Origin: Promethearchaeota archaeon
GTDB lineage: Archaea; Asgardarchaeota; Lokiarchaeia; Sigyniarchaeales; Promethearchaeaceae
DNA length: 64,000 nt
Direction: 5' to 3'
NCBI GenBank assembly: GCA_016933055.1
Contig: JAFGBS010000031.1
Location: forward strand, 1-64,000
In this document: in pieces, positions 56,576-64,000 of the stretch
Layout of the letters: each line of letters opens with the position of its first letter
Position numbering within the stretch: position 1 is the stretch's first letter
The notes under the pieces: generated by a model
What the model saw: only the letters and a program-made list of their open reading frames with translations
Told to the model about the DNA's origin: nothing
The model's database searches: none
Position numbers and translations under genes: made by a program

Positions 56576-58948
56576 ATGCCTAATCCAAGCTTTACGCCAT
56601 CATGGACAACTCTTTCCTATTCTCTTTTTGATAAATATGTACCATTAATAAAACGATGGGCGAAGAACTCAAAATCGACTCAATCTACTACTCAAAGCGA
56701 TATTACTGACATATTTGTGAAGATATTTTATATCACAACTACAGAACTGTTAATGCAACATGATTACTCAGCTTTTTTCCATCAAGATTTTCTTAAGAAA
56801 TACAATTTGGATGATTCTCATCTAAATCATCCAATTACAACTTTTCCACAATTATTTGATATTTCTTCGTCCCAAGCAAATGATCATGAACTTATAAGCT
56901 TTTATGGAATGTTAATTCATCGCCTATTTAAATCCCTGGCTAAAAATTTTACAATCTCGTTAAATAGTTCCTTAAATTCCCCTAAGAATCCCTCCTTCAT
57001 GAAATCTTATGAATTGAAGATGCTCGTTCAGATGTGTTACTCTGACTTTTATCATTATCAAAAGTCTTTTTTCGAGTTTGGGGGTATTCCAGCACTCTTT
57101 TCAGAATTTATCGCACTACTTTTTGATAAATTATCCACATTTAAGACTAGAAGGATTATTGCCTCACAGAAGAAGCAAACTGGTAGTATTTTTACCCCAA
57201 TATGGATAATTGAACTAATATTAAAGCGATTGCAATCCAAAATTGATCAGCTCCAATCCCCCCTAAAACTAGCTGATCTATCAGTAGGATATGGAGGATT
57301 TTTTGAAGCCTTTATTGGTTTATCCAAATCCGAGAACTCAAACCTAATTTTATATGGATATGATACCGATCCTTTCAAAATCGATATAATACGTCTAAAT
57401 TTTTTGATACGAAAACAAGAAAAGCATTGGAATCATATCCAATATGATTTGAATCTTTGTGATGCGTTATTACAAGTTCCTTCCGAGAGATATGACATTT
57501 TAGTAGGAAATCCCCCCTGGGGTGCTCGTGTCAATAAAGCAAAAATATTGAAAATTGAGGAATTGACTGAATTTACGGTAAAACAATTTGATTCATTCGG
57601 TTTATTTCTTATTAGGAACATCCTTGCACTCAGAGAAAGCGGATACTTGTACTTAGTTTTACCTGAGACTATATTATTAAATCCAAATTATGAAAACCTC
57701 CGAAAATTCATCTTAGATCATACCACTATTTTAGAAATCATCCATTTAGGAGAAGGTGTTTTTAAGGGAGTGAATATGCCTGCTATCATCTTAGGATTGA
57801 AAAACCGAAAAGCAGAATCCCCCCATCAATTGAAAATATATCAAAATATTACTGAAAATTCAGAATTGAATATAATAACCGCTCAAAATAATAAAATACC
57901 TAACAATATTCCCCATTATCTTCTCCGTTTCCAATCCGACTTTCTCTCTAATCCCGACTACTCTTTTGATATATTCACTACTACCCAAGATAGGCAAATA
58001 ATAGAGAAAATTGAAAAAATGGATTGCTATCGTTTACGAGACATGGTTGATAATAGTCGTGGTGTAGAAATTGGAAAAAAGGGCGAAGTAATTCAATGTT
58101 ATCATTGCAAAGTATGGATGCCGACTCCTCAATGGTCTCTAGATCCTTATTCAGGGCAAAGATTTACGGTTTGTCAAATATGCAAACATAAAATAAATCT
58201 AAATGAGCTCATCCATCGAGATAGAATTATACTTAGTAGTAAACCTGAAAATAGCGTACCATGCTCCAAAATCATCCTTGGAGAAGACATTCAACGTTAT
58301 GTAATCACGGGGAATAATTACATTATTCTAAATCGTCGAGGAATAAAATACAAAAGTGCGAAATTGTACAACAAGAAAAAAATACTGGTAAGGAAAACCT
58401 CAAAGGAATTACTAGGCGTTATCGATTATGATAACTCTTATACGATCCAAGTAGTATATCAGTTTTCATTAAAAGAGGAATTCGATAGCTCTCCTTACTT
58501 ATTGGAATTTATACTAGGCGCCCTTTCCTCCCGAATCATCCAATTCTACTATGCAAAAAAATACCAGTATCTAAAACGTAAAAATTTTCCTCACCACATC
58601 CAAAAAAATATCTTAAACATCCCTATTCCAAAAATTGTTACTTCGTCCACATCGTCTATACATTATTTAGAAGTTGTAATGTGCACAATTTTTCTCATGT
58701 GGATCTCTTATTATCTAGAACATCATGATTTCAACAAATCTATTCAATCAGTACTGTATAATTTCTTGGATGAAAACTTACAAATGTTACAAAACGGTCC
58801 CCTACTTACCCAATTTACCAAAAATTTCAACAATTCCCCGCTACAACTTATGAATAATCCTTCTAAACTCCTAGATCCGAAAGGTATGTCTACTTTTTTT
58901 CAAGAAATGCTCGATGATACAGTGGAGAGAGTATTTCTCGCATTATAA
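56576..58948 (+). CDS. Eco57I-like N6-adenine DNA methyltransferase, restriction subunit absent
   Basis: A 790-residue protein. KQTGSIFTPIWIIELIL leads into the SAM region ADLSVGYGGFFEAF (233-246), and NPPWG (312-316) is the catalytic NPPY-type motif of N6-adenine methyltransferases. A zinc ribbon (C508, C511, C533, C536) and a C-terminal target-recognition domain near 600-690 (ending KRKNFPHHIQKNILNIPIP) match Eco57I/TaqI-like enzymes. No PD-(D/E)xK nuclease motif is seen in it or beside it, so it may act as a solitary methylase. It may also be a remnant of an R-M system. Confidence 0.82.
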   Translation: MPNPSFTPSWTTLSYSLFDKYVPLIKRWAKNSKSTQSTTQSDITDIFVKIFYITTTELLMQHDYSAFFHQDFLKKYNLDDSHLNHPITTFPQLFDISSSQANDHELISFYGMLIHRLFKSLAKNFTISLNSSLNSPKNPSFMKSYELKMLVQMCYSDFYHYQKSFFEFGGIPALFSEFIALLFDKLSTFKTRRIIASQKKQTGSIFTPIWIIELILKRLQSKIDQLQSPLKLADLSVGYGGFFEAFIGLSKSENSNLILYGYDTDPFKIDIIRLNFLIRKQEKHWNHIQYDLNLCDALLQVPSERYDILVGNPPWGARVNKAKILKIEELTEFTVKQFDSFGLFLIRNILALRESGYLYLVLPETILLNPNYENLRKFILDHTTILEIIHLGEGVFKGVNMPAIILGLKNRKAESPHQLKIYQNITENSELNIITAQNNKIPNNIPHYLLRFQSDFLSNPDYSFDIFTTTQDRQIIEKIEKMDCYRLRDMVDNSRGVEIGKKGEVIQCYHCKVWMPTPQWSLDPYSGQRFTVCQICKHKINLNELIHRDRIILSSKPENSVPCSKIILGEDIQRYVITGNNYIILNRRGIKYKSAKLYNKKKILVRKTSKELLGVIDYDNSYTIQVVYQFSLKEEFDSSPYLLEFILGALSSRIIQFYYAKKYQYLKRKNFPHHIQKNILNIPIPKIVTSSTSSIHYLEVVMCTIFLMWISYYLEHHDFNKSIQSVLYNFLDENLQMLQNGPLLTQFTKNFNNSPLQLMNNPSKLLDPKGMSTFFQEMLDDTVERVFLAL

Positions 58949-59072
58949 TGAGATTTTTTAATGCTTTCTTAGCACTATGTTAAGAAAAACAAAATATTAT
59001 TTATTAGGAGAAAATTTAATATGATTAAACATACCGTTTTGATTGGAATATGTAAGCTAGGCTGTTTTTCGA

Positions 59073-60023
59073 ATGGATGAGAACGATCTTAAAATTTTAG
59101 AAATTCTGGATGAAGATTCGCGTACTCCCTATGATTTTATTGGGAAAAAAGTAAATTTAACTGGAAATGCCGTCCGAACCCGTGTTATTCGCATGATCGA
59201 GGACGGTGTGATTGATGACTTCATCTTTAAAATCCATCCGTCCGTATTTGAAGTCGACAATTGTTATGTATATTTTCAATATCCTCAATCTGCAAGTATT
59301 GCTGCTGTAATCAGCAAAAAACTAGGAGATGACCCCCATTATTGCGAAATTATTTCTGGATATGATCCCTCGTATGCGGGATCGGATGGCTCGGTAATTG
59401 TGTATGTGATGGGTCAAGGTGAAGAAGATCTTCATAAACAAGTGGACAAACTAAAGCGAAAAATAAATGACGTGGATGATTTTCTGGTTATAAAGCGGTA
59501 TACACCTCCCATAGAAAAAGTAAAGATTAACAACTCCCTACTAAAAGTAATCCATGTTTTAATTCAAGATGTGCGTACTTCAGTTGCAAATCTTGCTCGT
59601 GACTGCAAGATGACTTCAAAATCAGTGAAGTATTACCTAGACCAAATCACTCGCTACAAAATCGGCAGGTTCTCGATAAACACTCAACCCAATAAAATCT
59701 CTCAAAGAATATTCATTAACATGTATATCAGCAAAGAGAATGTGGATTACATACGGTTTGAGCAATTATTTGATTCAATACTTAAAAAAATTAAATCTGT
59801 GATCTTTAATAATCAATTATTGGTTGATCCACCTGGAGTATACTGTGAAATTACAACCGAATCTCTTGAAGAAATTGATCAAATAGAACATACTATACGC
59901 TCATTCATGGAAGATAACTATACGTTCAAGAAAATGTTTCCTTCCAAGATTATCTATCGGAAGAACTTGATCGAAAAGATTGTTCAAGATCGAATAGAAG
60001 CACTAGAGAAGATGACGGATTAA
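59073..60023 (+). CDS. Lrp/AsnC-family regulator with two HTH domains
   Basis: A 316-residue protein. MDENDLKILEILDEDSRTPY opens a first winged helix, and a second HTH starts near residue 160 (LLKVIHVLIQDVRTSVANLA). Strand-rich regions between and after them resemble the Lrp ligand-binding (RAM) fold. It is roughly twice the length of a usual Lrp protein. It converges on a paralogue at 60044. Confidence 0.85.
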   Translation: MDENDLKILEILDEDSRTPYDFIGKKVNLTGNAVRTRVIRMIEDGVIDDFIFKIHPSVFEVDNCYVYFQYPQSASIAAVISKKLGDDPHYCEIISGYDPSYAGSDGSVIVYVMGQGEEDLHKQVDKLKRKINDVDDFLVIKRYTPPIEKVKINNSLLKVIHVLIQDVRTSVANLARDCKMTSKSVKYYLDQITRYKIGRFSINTQPNKISQRIFINMYISKENVDYIRFEQLFDSILKKIKSVIFNNQLLVDPPGVYCEITTESLEEIDQIEHTIRSFMEDNYTFKKMFPSKIIYRKNLIEKIVQDRIEALEKMTD

Positions 60024-60043
60024 TTAATAGATCCATTTTTCTT

Positions 60044-60946
60044 TTACTCGTTAATTGGGATTACCAGATCCTTCCATTTCTCAAACCGAACAATATAAGA
60101 AGGGAAAAATACTTGAATATCTTTCACTTCTTTCAAATTAGATGTTTTTTCAACAAGTTCTTCCATTTCAGCCAAAGTATTTGAATAGATATAGAATGCA
60201 ATACCTGGAGGATCTATCAAGATATAATAGGAGAGATAATTTGGTAATTCCTCTCTCAATTTGTCCACCTTTTCTTTGAAATGTTTATCGTCTTTAAAAA
60301 GGATAATTAACAGATGAATTACGAAGTTGCGGATCTTACTGGGTTGCAGTCCAATCGTATGAACAATAAGATTTGATTTAGAAAATTTCTGCAGATAACG
60401 TGATAAGGTCTTTTTGGACAGATCCAATTTTTCTGATAAATTAATAAGGTCTTTTCGGGAATCTTGACGTAAAAGGCGTATCAATTTCATTTCCATTGGT
60501 TTTAACTCTGCATCTCCAGTCGAATACTGAATCTTGTAAACATCAATAATGGGGACATCGGGGATTTTTTCGTGAAATCTTCGCTTAAAATCCTCTATCG
60601 TTGCTTTGGAAATTCCTTCGTCCGAACTAAATGGTAATAAAGCGATAATCGCACAACTCTTGCTTAATGAGAAAATTATCTCATAGACTTCTTCAAATTG
60701 TTCTACTTTCTTGCAAAAATCCTCCCGCTCCGTTCGTGAAATTTCTGCCATAAATGAGATTCGAGCGTAACCAAATTGTGAGAAAACTGGATTCGTGTGA
60801 AATACAAACACTCCTTCTTCTTCTAGCTTGATTGCTCGTTTTTTTAAGATATTTCCCGAAATCCCTAACATATGTCCCAGGGAATTAAAACTCATTCGTG
60901 AATCATGCCACAGTTCTTTCAATAATTTCATATCTATTTCATCCAT
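60044..60946 (-). CDS. Lrp/AsnC-family regulator with two HTH domains (paralogue)
   Basis: A 300-residue protein starting at the ATG at 60946, chosen because MDEIDMKLLKELWHDSRMSF then aligns with the N-terminus of the paralogue at 59073. The second HTH starts near residue 152 (EMKLIRLLRQDSRKDLINLS). Strand regions around IFFPSYIVRF-like ends are shared. It converges on the paralogue with 20 nt between, a tail-to-tail duplicated pair. An upstream ATG at 60976 would add ten residues. Confidence 0.85.
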   Translation of the reverse strand: MDEIDMKLLKELWHDSRMSFNSLGHMLGISGNILKKRAIKLEEEGVFVFHTNPVFSQFGYARISFMAEISRTEREDFCKKVEQFEEVYEIIFSLSKSCAIIALLPFSSDEGISKATIEDFKRRFHEKIPDVPIIDVYKIQYSTGDAELKPMEMKLIRLLRQDSRKDLINLSEKLDLSKKTLSRYLQKFSKSNLIVHTIGLQPSKIRNFVIHLLIILFKDDKHFKEKVDKLREELPNYLSYYILIDPPGIAFYIYSNTLAEMEELVEKTSNLKEVKDIQVFFPSYIVRFEKWKDLVIPINE

Positions 60947-60998
60947 ACCCAGACCATCCGTGTGTTGTACTCTCATATACTATTTCGTATATGGGAAT

Positions 60999-61613
60999 TT
61001 ATTCTTTATGTATTTTTAAGAGATCCCTACTGATATACCCTATTCTATAGACCATTGTCGTGATGACACCAAATGCAAGGAGTATAATACCTATGGAATA
61101 GACAATCTGAAATGGAATTATACAAATTAAGAATAGCAGAAATAGTCGTTCAGATCGTGCAAATACTCCCACATCATAATCAGTATCTGATATGTTTTCT
61201 GCACGAGATCGAACATAACTGATCATCAAAGATCCAAGAAGAATGGATAAAATCATTATTTGATGCAACATATAACCATAAAGAAAATAATGGCTATTCA
61301 AAAACAATCCTAAGAATAGAAAAATTTCAGATAATCTATCCATATTTGAATCGAAAAATGCTCCAAAAGTGGTGGTTTTCCCCGTTAATCTTGCTAAAGC
61401 CCCATCAACCCCATCTAAAATACCAACTATGAAAGTTAAAATTCCAAATACCCAAAAAAAATCAGTAAAAATTATCAAAATACATGCTATTATGGATGTA
61501 ATCAACATTAGTAGAGTAATATGATTAGGAAAAATTCCTCCTTTACTGAAGATTTTCGCTATACCCACTACTAATGGTTTGAATATCCTACGCACTCTAA
61601 ATGGACTTCCCAT
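60999..61613 (-). CDS. CDP-alcohol phosphatidyltransferase
   Basis: A 204-residue membrane enzyme with five or six helices. The family signature D-x2-DG-x2-AR-x8-G-x3-D-x3-D is complete around DGVDGALARLTG and FGAFFDSNMD. In archaea these enzymes attach polar heads (inositol-phosphate, glycerol-phosphate or serine) to CDP-archaeol; the head group is not visible. It is monocistronic, divergent from the riboflavin kinase gene, 45 nt away. Confidence 0.92.
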   Translation of the reverse strand: MGSPFRVRRIFKPLVVGIAKIFSKGGIFPNHITLLMLITSIIACILIIFTDFFWVFGILTFIVGILDGVDGALARLTGKTTTFGAFFDSNMDRLSEIFLFLGLFLNSHYFLYGYMLHQIMILSILLGSLMISYVRSRAENISDTDYDVGVFARSERLFLLFLICIIPFQIVYSIGIILLAFGVITTMVYRIGYISRDLLKIHKE

Positions 61614-61658
61614 AATAAACTTGATAATCCAAGGATTATATTTTTTTGGTGATTCGGT

Positions 61659-62348
61659 ATGGTAATTCTCGGAGAAAAAGAATGGTTTTTACTATTTAAT
61701 TTGAGTAGAATGGGTGCGTTGAACGGTATCTCAAAATCCAGTACTGAAATCGCATCGCTCCTATCTACATCTCAACAAACAATCTCCCGTCGATTGAAAA
61801 AATTGAGAGATTCAGGATACATTATGAAATCTCTCGAAGAAGATATTCTTCAAATCAAGATTTCCGAAAAAGGGAAAACTGCCTTGAATTCAGTCTTTCA
61901 AGACCTAAAGAAAATCTTAGTGGAAAAAGGTAAACAGCAGTATTATGGGCAGGTACAAACTGGTTTGGGGGAAGGAAAATTCTATGTACAATTACCGAAA
62001 TATCATGAACAATTTAAAGACATTCTTAATGACTCCCCCTATCCGGGTACCTTAAATATAAGTCTCGCTCCCGAATATTTAGAAGACTTTTATTATACCT
62101 TATCTCAAAAATCCCATCATAAAGTAAGTGGATTTGAATCGGAAGAACGTTCCTACGGAAGTGTAAAATGCTATGATATACTTTTAAATACTAACGGGAA
62201 GTCTAAAAATGAAGTGGAGTGTTTATTGGTCGATATCCGACGTACTTCTCACCAAAAAGGTACTATTGAAATTGTATCTCAATTCAATCTAAGAGATATG
62301 CTTCATTTAATTGATGGGTCATTAGTTAAAATCGAGTTCCGTACTTAG
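61659..62348 (+). CDS. ribK: CTP-dependent riboflavin kinase with N-terminal winged helix
   Basis: A 229-residue protein. Residues about 1-85 form a winged HTH (STSQQTISRRLKKLRDSGYI), and the rest is the archaeal DUF120 cradle-loop kinase: GLGEGKFYVQLPKYHEQF and SPYPGTLNISLA contain the CTP and flavin-binding blocks. It converts riboflavin to FMN using CTP. The added winged helix occurs in some archaeal RibK/RbkR proteins, which also repress their own operons. It leads to the FAD synthase gene downstream. Confidence 0.93.
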   Translation: MVILGEKEWFLLFNLSRMGALNGISKSSTEIASLLSTSQQTISRRLKKLRDSGYIMKSLEEDILQIKISEKGKTALNSVFQDLKKILVEKGKQQYYGQVQTGLGEGKFYVQLPKYHEQFKDILNDSPYPGTLNISLAPEYLEDFYYTLSQKSHHKVSGFESEERSYGSVKCYDILLNTNGKSKNEVECLLVDIRRTSHQKGTIEIVSQFNLRDMLHLIDGSLVKIEFRT

Positions 62349-62421
62349 AAAATGTTTTTACTTAAACGAATATAATTCGTTTCATACTAACATTAAAGTT
62401 TAAACAGTGAAGATTTAAGAA

Positions 62422-63045
62422 ATGAATTTGGATACAATTTTTGACGACATAAAAAACCATTTAGACAAGCTGGATGAAAAGAGGGAACGCATACTTCCTA
62501 TAACAAGGGAAATTGTGAGAAAATGTAGTGATATTATTAAAAACATTCACCGAAACGAACTAACTGATATAGATAGCAAGATTAAAGAAATTAAAGAGTT
62601 AATCGCATCCACCAAAGAGTATGCCTGGGATACTCTACAAGGGATTGGAAAAAATTATATGGGAATTGTTTACCAAGAATTTACCGAAGCAGTTGCTTTT
62701 TATCACCTCATTACTGAAAAAACTCTTCCAAGTTATGCAGAATTAGAAGTAAATCCATATGAATATCTGCTTGGATTATCTGATTTACTGGGTGAACTTA
62801 AACGCATGATCTTGAACAAGATACGCATTGATGATATTGAAACAGCAGAAATTCTGTACGATTATATGGAAAGTATCCACGAGTATCTATTTGGATTGGA
62901 CTACCCTTCTGGGCTTCTACCGGGATTTCGTAAAAAAATCGATAAAGCAAGAGCATTAATCAACTCAACATTAGAAATCATCGTATCAAGCAAGCAAATT
63001 CGAGATTTAAAGGACACTCTTCACCAGTCTACACAGTTTCAATGA
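62422..63045 (+). CDS. Translin-family protein
   Basis: A 207-residue all-helical protein with the translin pattern: a repeated helical array with REIVRKCSDIIKNIHRNEL near the start, and NPYEYLLGLSDLLGELKRMI around residues 112-131, which is the family hallmark. Translin and TRAX bind and cut short RNA or DNA. Archaeal members exist as single proteins. It lies between ribK and ribL on the same strand, with 16 nt before ribL. Confidence 0.9.
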   Translation: MNLDTIFDDIKNHLDKLDEKRERILPITREIVRKCSDIIKNIHRNELTDIDSKIKEIKELIASTKEYAWDTLQGIGKNYMGIVYQEFTEAVAFYHLITEKTLPSYAELEVNPYEYLLGLSDLLGELKRMILNKIRIDDIETAEILYDYMESIHEYLFGLDYPSGLLPGFRKKIDKARALINSTLEIIVSSKQIRDLKDTLHQSTQFQ

Positions 63046-63061
63046 TCTAAGTTGAAGTATT

Positions 63062-63556
63062 ATGAATAAGTTTACTAAAGAACTGAAATCCTTATATCCT
63101 GGATTAAACCGTCCGTATAAAGTAATGATTGCAGGAACTTTTGATATTATCCATACTGGCCATACATATTTAATCCAAAAAGCTGCTGAAATTGGAGATT
63201 TATACGTTATTATTGCTCGTGATATATCAGTGGAGAAATTCAAAGGTCAAAAGCCTATTATGCCTGAAGCACAAAGAATGGAGTTAATACGCAATATTAA
63301 GGGAGTTAAATATGTGGAATTGGGCTCGGATACGGAAGATTGGTTAAAAAGGATTATTGAAATTAACCCAGACCTTTTTTTATTGGGTCCAAATCAATGG
63401 GGGGACGAAAATTCCTATGAAAAAGAGGTCAAAAAAAAAGGAGCATATACTATATTCCGAAGGCTACCTACCAAGGATATACGATTTTCACTGAATAGTT
63501 CCACCAAAATCAAGGAGAAGATATTAAAAGTATATAAATCCGTTCGAAAAGATTGA
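63062..63556 (+). CDS. ribL: FAD synthase (RibL-type cytidylyltransferase-like)
   Basis: A 164-residue nucleotidyltransferase. AGTFDIIHTGHTYLIQKA holds the HxGH nucleotide-binding motif. The segments around AEIGDLYVIIARD and LLGPNQWGDE match archaeal RibL, which converts FMN and ATP to FAD. It lies 700 nt downstream of ribK with only translin between, so the FMN and FAD steps sit together. Confidence 0.9.
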   Translation: MNKFTKELKSLYPGLNRPYKVMIAGTFDIIHTGHTYLIQKAAEIGDLYVIIARDISVEKFKGQKPIMPEAQRMELIRNIKGVKYVELGSDTEDWLKRIIEINPDLFLLGPNQWGDENSYEKEVKKKGAYTIFRRLPTKDIRFSLNSSTKIKEKILKVYKSVRKD

Positions 63557-63557
63557 A

Positions 63558-63935
63558 TTACCTTAATTTTATATTCACTGGAGAGTATTTCGAGATTTTA
63601 TTTAATACTTCTAAATTTTCCACGATCTTACCCAGCTTGGTTACTGCCATACCCACAGATCCAGCTTTTAAACAAATGAATAAAGAATCAGAATTTGCTT
63701 CATAAAAGATGTCTCCTTTTTCCACTGTATCGGTTGGGTGTTCTAATCCCTTTTTTATACCCAAAGGGATCATGAAATAGTCTCTTCCTCCTATATAGAA
63801 CCGACCCGAGGCTTTAAAAGGGATTTTGCGACTTATTCGTTCAATGGTGAGAGGAGCTTTAATTCTTTCCAGAGATCCAAAGCAACTATCTAGTCCAATA
63901 AATTCGAATTCTAATTCATAACTCTCAATCGCCAT
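63558..63935 (-). CDS. Cyclophilin-like-fold protein (TM1367/DUF369-like)
   Basis: A 125-residue strand-rich protein. FKASGRFYIGGRDYFMIPLG and VEKGDIFYEANSDSLFICL fit the small cyclophilin-like beta-barrel family of Thermotoga TM1367, whose biochemical function is unclear. It converges on ribL with 1 nt between. The remaining 65 bases to the window end show no feature. Confidence 0.65.
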   Translation of the reverse strand: MAIESYELEFEFIGLDSCFGSLERIKAPLTIERISRKIPFKASGRFYIGGRDYFMIPLGIKKGLEHPTDTVEKGDIFYEANSDSLFICLKAGSVGMAVTKLGKIVENLEVLNKISKYSPVNIKLR

Positions 63936-64000
63936 ATGGAAGTTTTCACGAGGATTTAAATTAAATCTTTGCCCAACTTTTGATGATGAGTGAACATTAC

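Overview
The window reads as a contiguous piece of an AT-rich archaeal chromosome, most likely from an Asgard archaeon (Promethearchaeati). The archaeal evidence is a CTP-dependent riboflavin kinase, archaeal FAD synthase (RibL), MptE, Sec61 beta, Trm1, type 2 methionine aminopeptidase and DUF106 (EMC3-like). The Asgard-type evidence is a full-length ribophorin I (OST1) homologue, an OST3/OST6-like membrane protein, a Roadblock/LC7 protein, a TFE-beta/RPC39-like protein, a RING-like zinc finger and possibly a longin-like protein. I cannot name the class. Genes lie on both strands, closely packed and often overlapping by 4 nt. There is one tRNA (Gln, UUG). I saw no rRNA, CRISPR array, IS element, prophage or integrase.

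Layout. 1-9449: a truncated surface protein, a ferredoxin, a ThuA-like protein with a RING-like tail, a RuvC-like nuclease divergent from a RecA-fold protein with a dead P-loop, Trm1, an RlmE-like methyltransferase, a GcvH-like protein, MptE, a RadA-like recombinase without the HhH domain, and a TFE-beta/RPC39-like protein. 9455-15972: an NAD kinase-like protein, an OST3/6-like protein, a large M48 membrane peptidase, a Roadblock protein and a MetAP2 with a long basic tail. 15983-29711: a glycan and secretion block with sugar-nucleotide epimerases, Gfo/Idh, DUF354, two GT4 glycosyltransferases, an ALG7/MraY-type phosphosugar transferase, an ATP-grasp enzyme and a DegT aminotransferase. Sec61 beta and ribophorin I sit divergently in its middle, next to a MazG-like protein, tRNA-Gln and a Trm112-like protein. 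29753-38248: small unknowns, a cold-shock protein, a hydrolase, an aminotransferase V protein, two small DNA-binding regulators and amylomaltase.

38274-44129 is a four-gene minus-strand operon: a degenerate AAA-like protein, then SMC, ScpA and ScpB. 44786-47245 holds thiolase, its DUF35 partner and EMC3/TMCO1-like DUF106. 47242-52510 holds a flavin split-barrel protein and a glycyl-radical enzyme with its activase, with a divergent TetR regulator. 52574-58948 holds Gfo/Idh, membrane proteins, a tail-anchored-looking protein and a solitary Eco57I-like N6-adenine methyltransferase. 59073-63935 holds two convergent Lrp-like regulators, a CDP-alcohol phosphatidyltransferase, and RibK, translin and RibL.

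Two themes stand out. One is a cluster of homologues of eukaryotic ER machinery (Sec61 beta, ribophorin I, OST3/6-like, EMC3-like, ALG7-like) mixed with N-glycan-type sugar genes. The other is a set of P-loop proteins that have lost catalytic residues beside genome-maintenance genes: a pseudo-AAA protein with SMC-ScpAB, and a pseudo-RecA protein beside a RuvC-like nuclease. The second theme is the best candidate for undescribed biology here. All calls come from reading motifs by eye; no database search was run.
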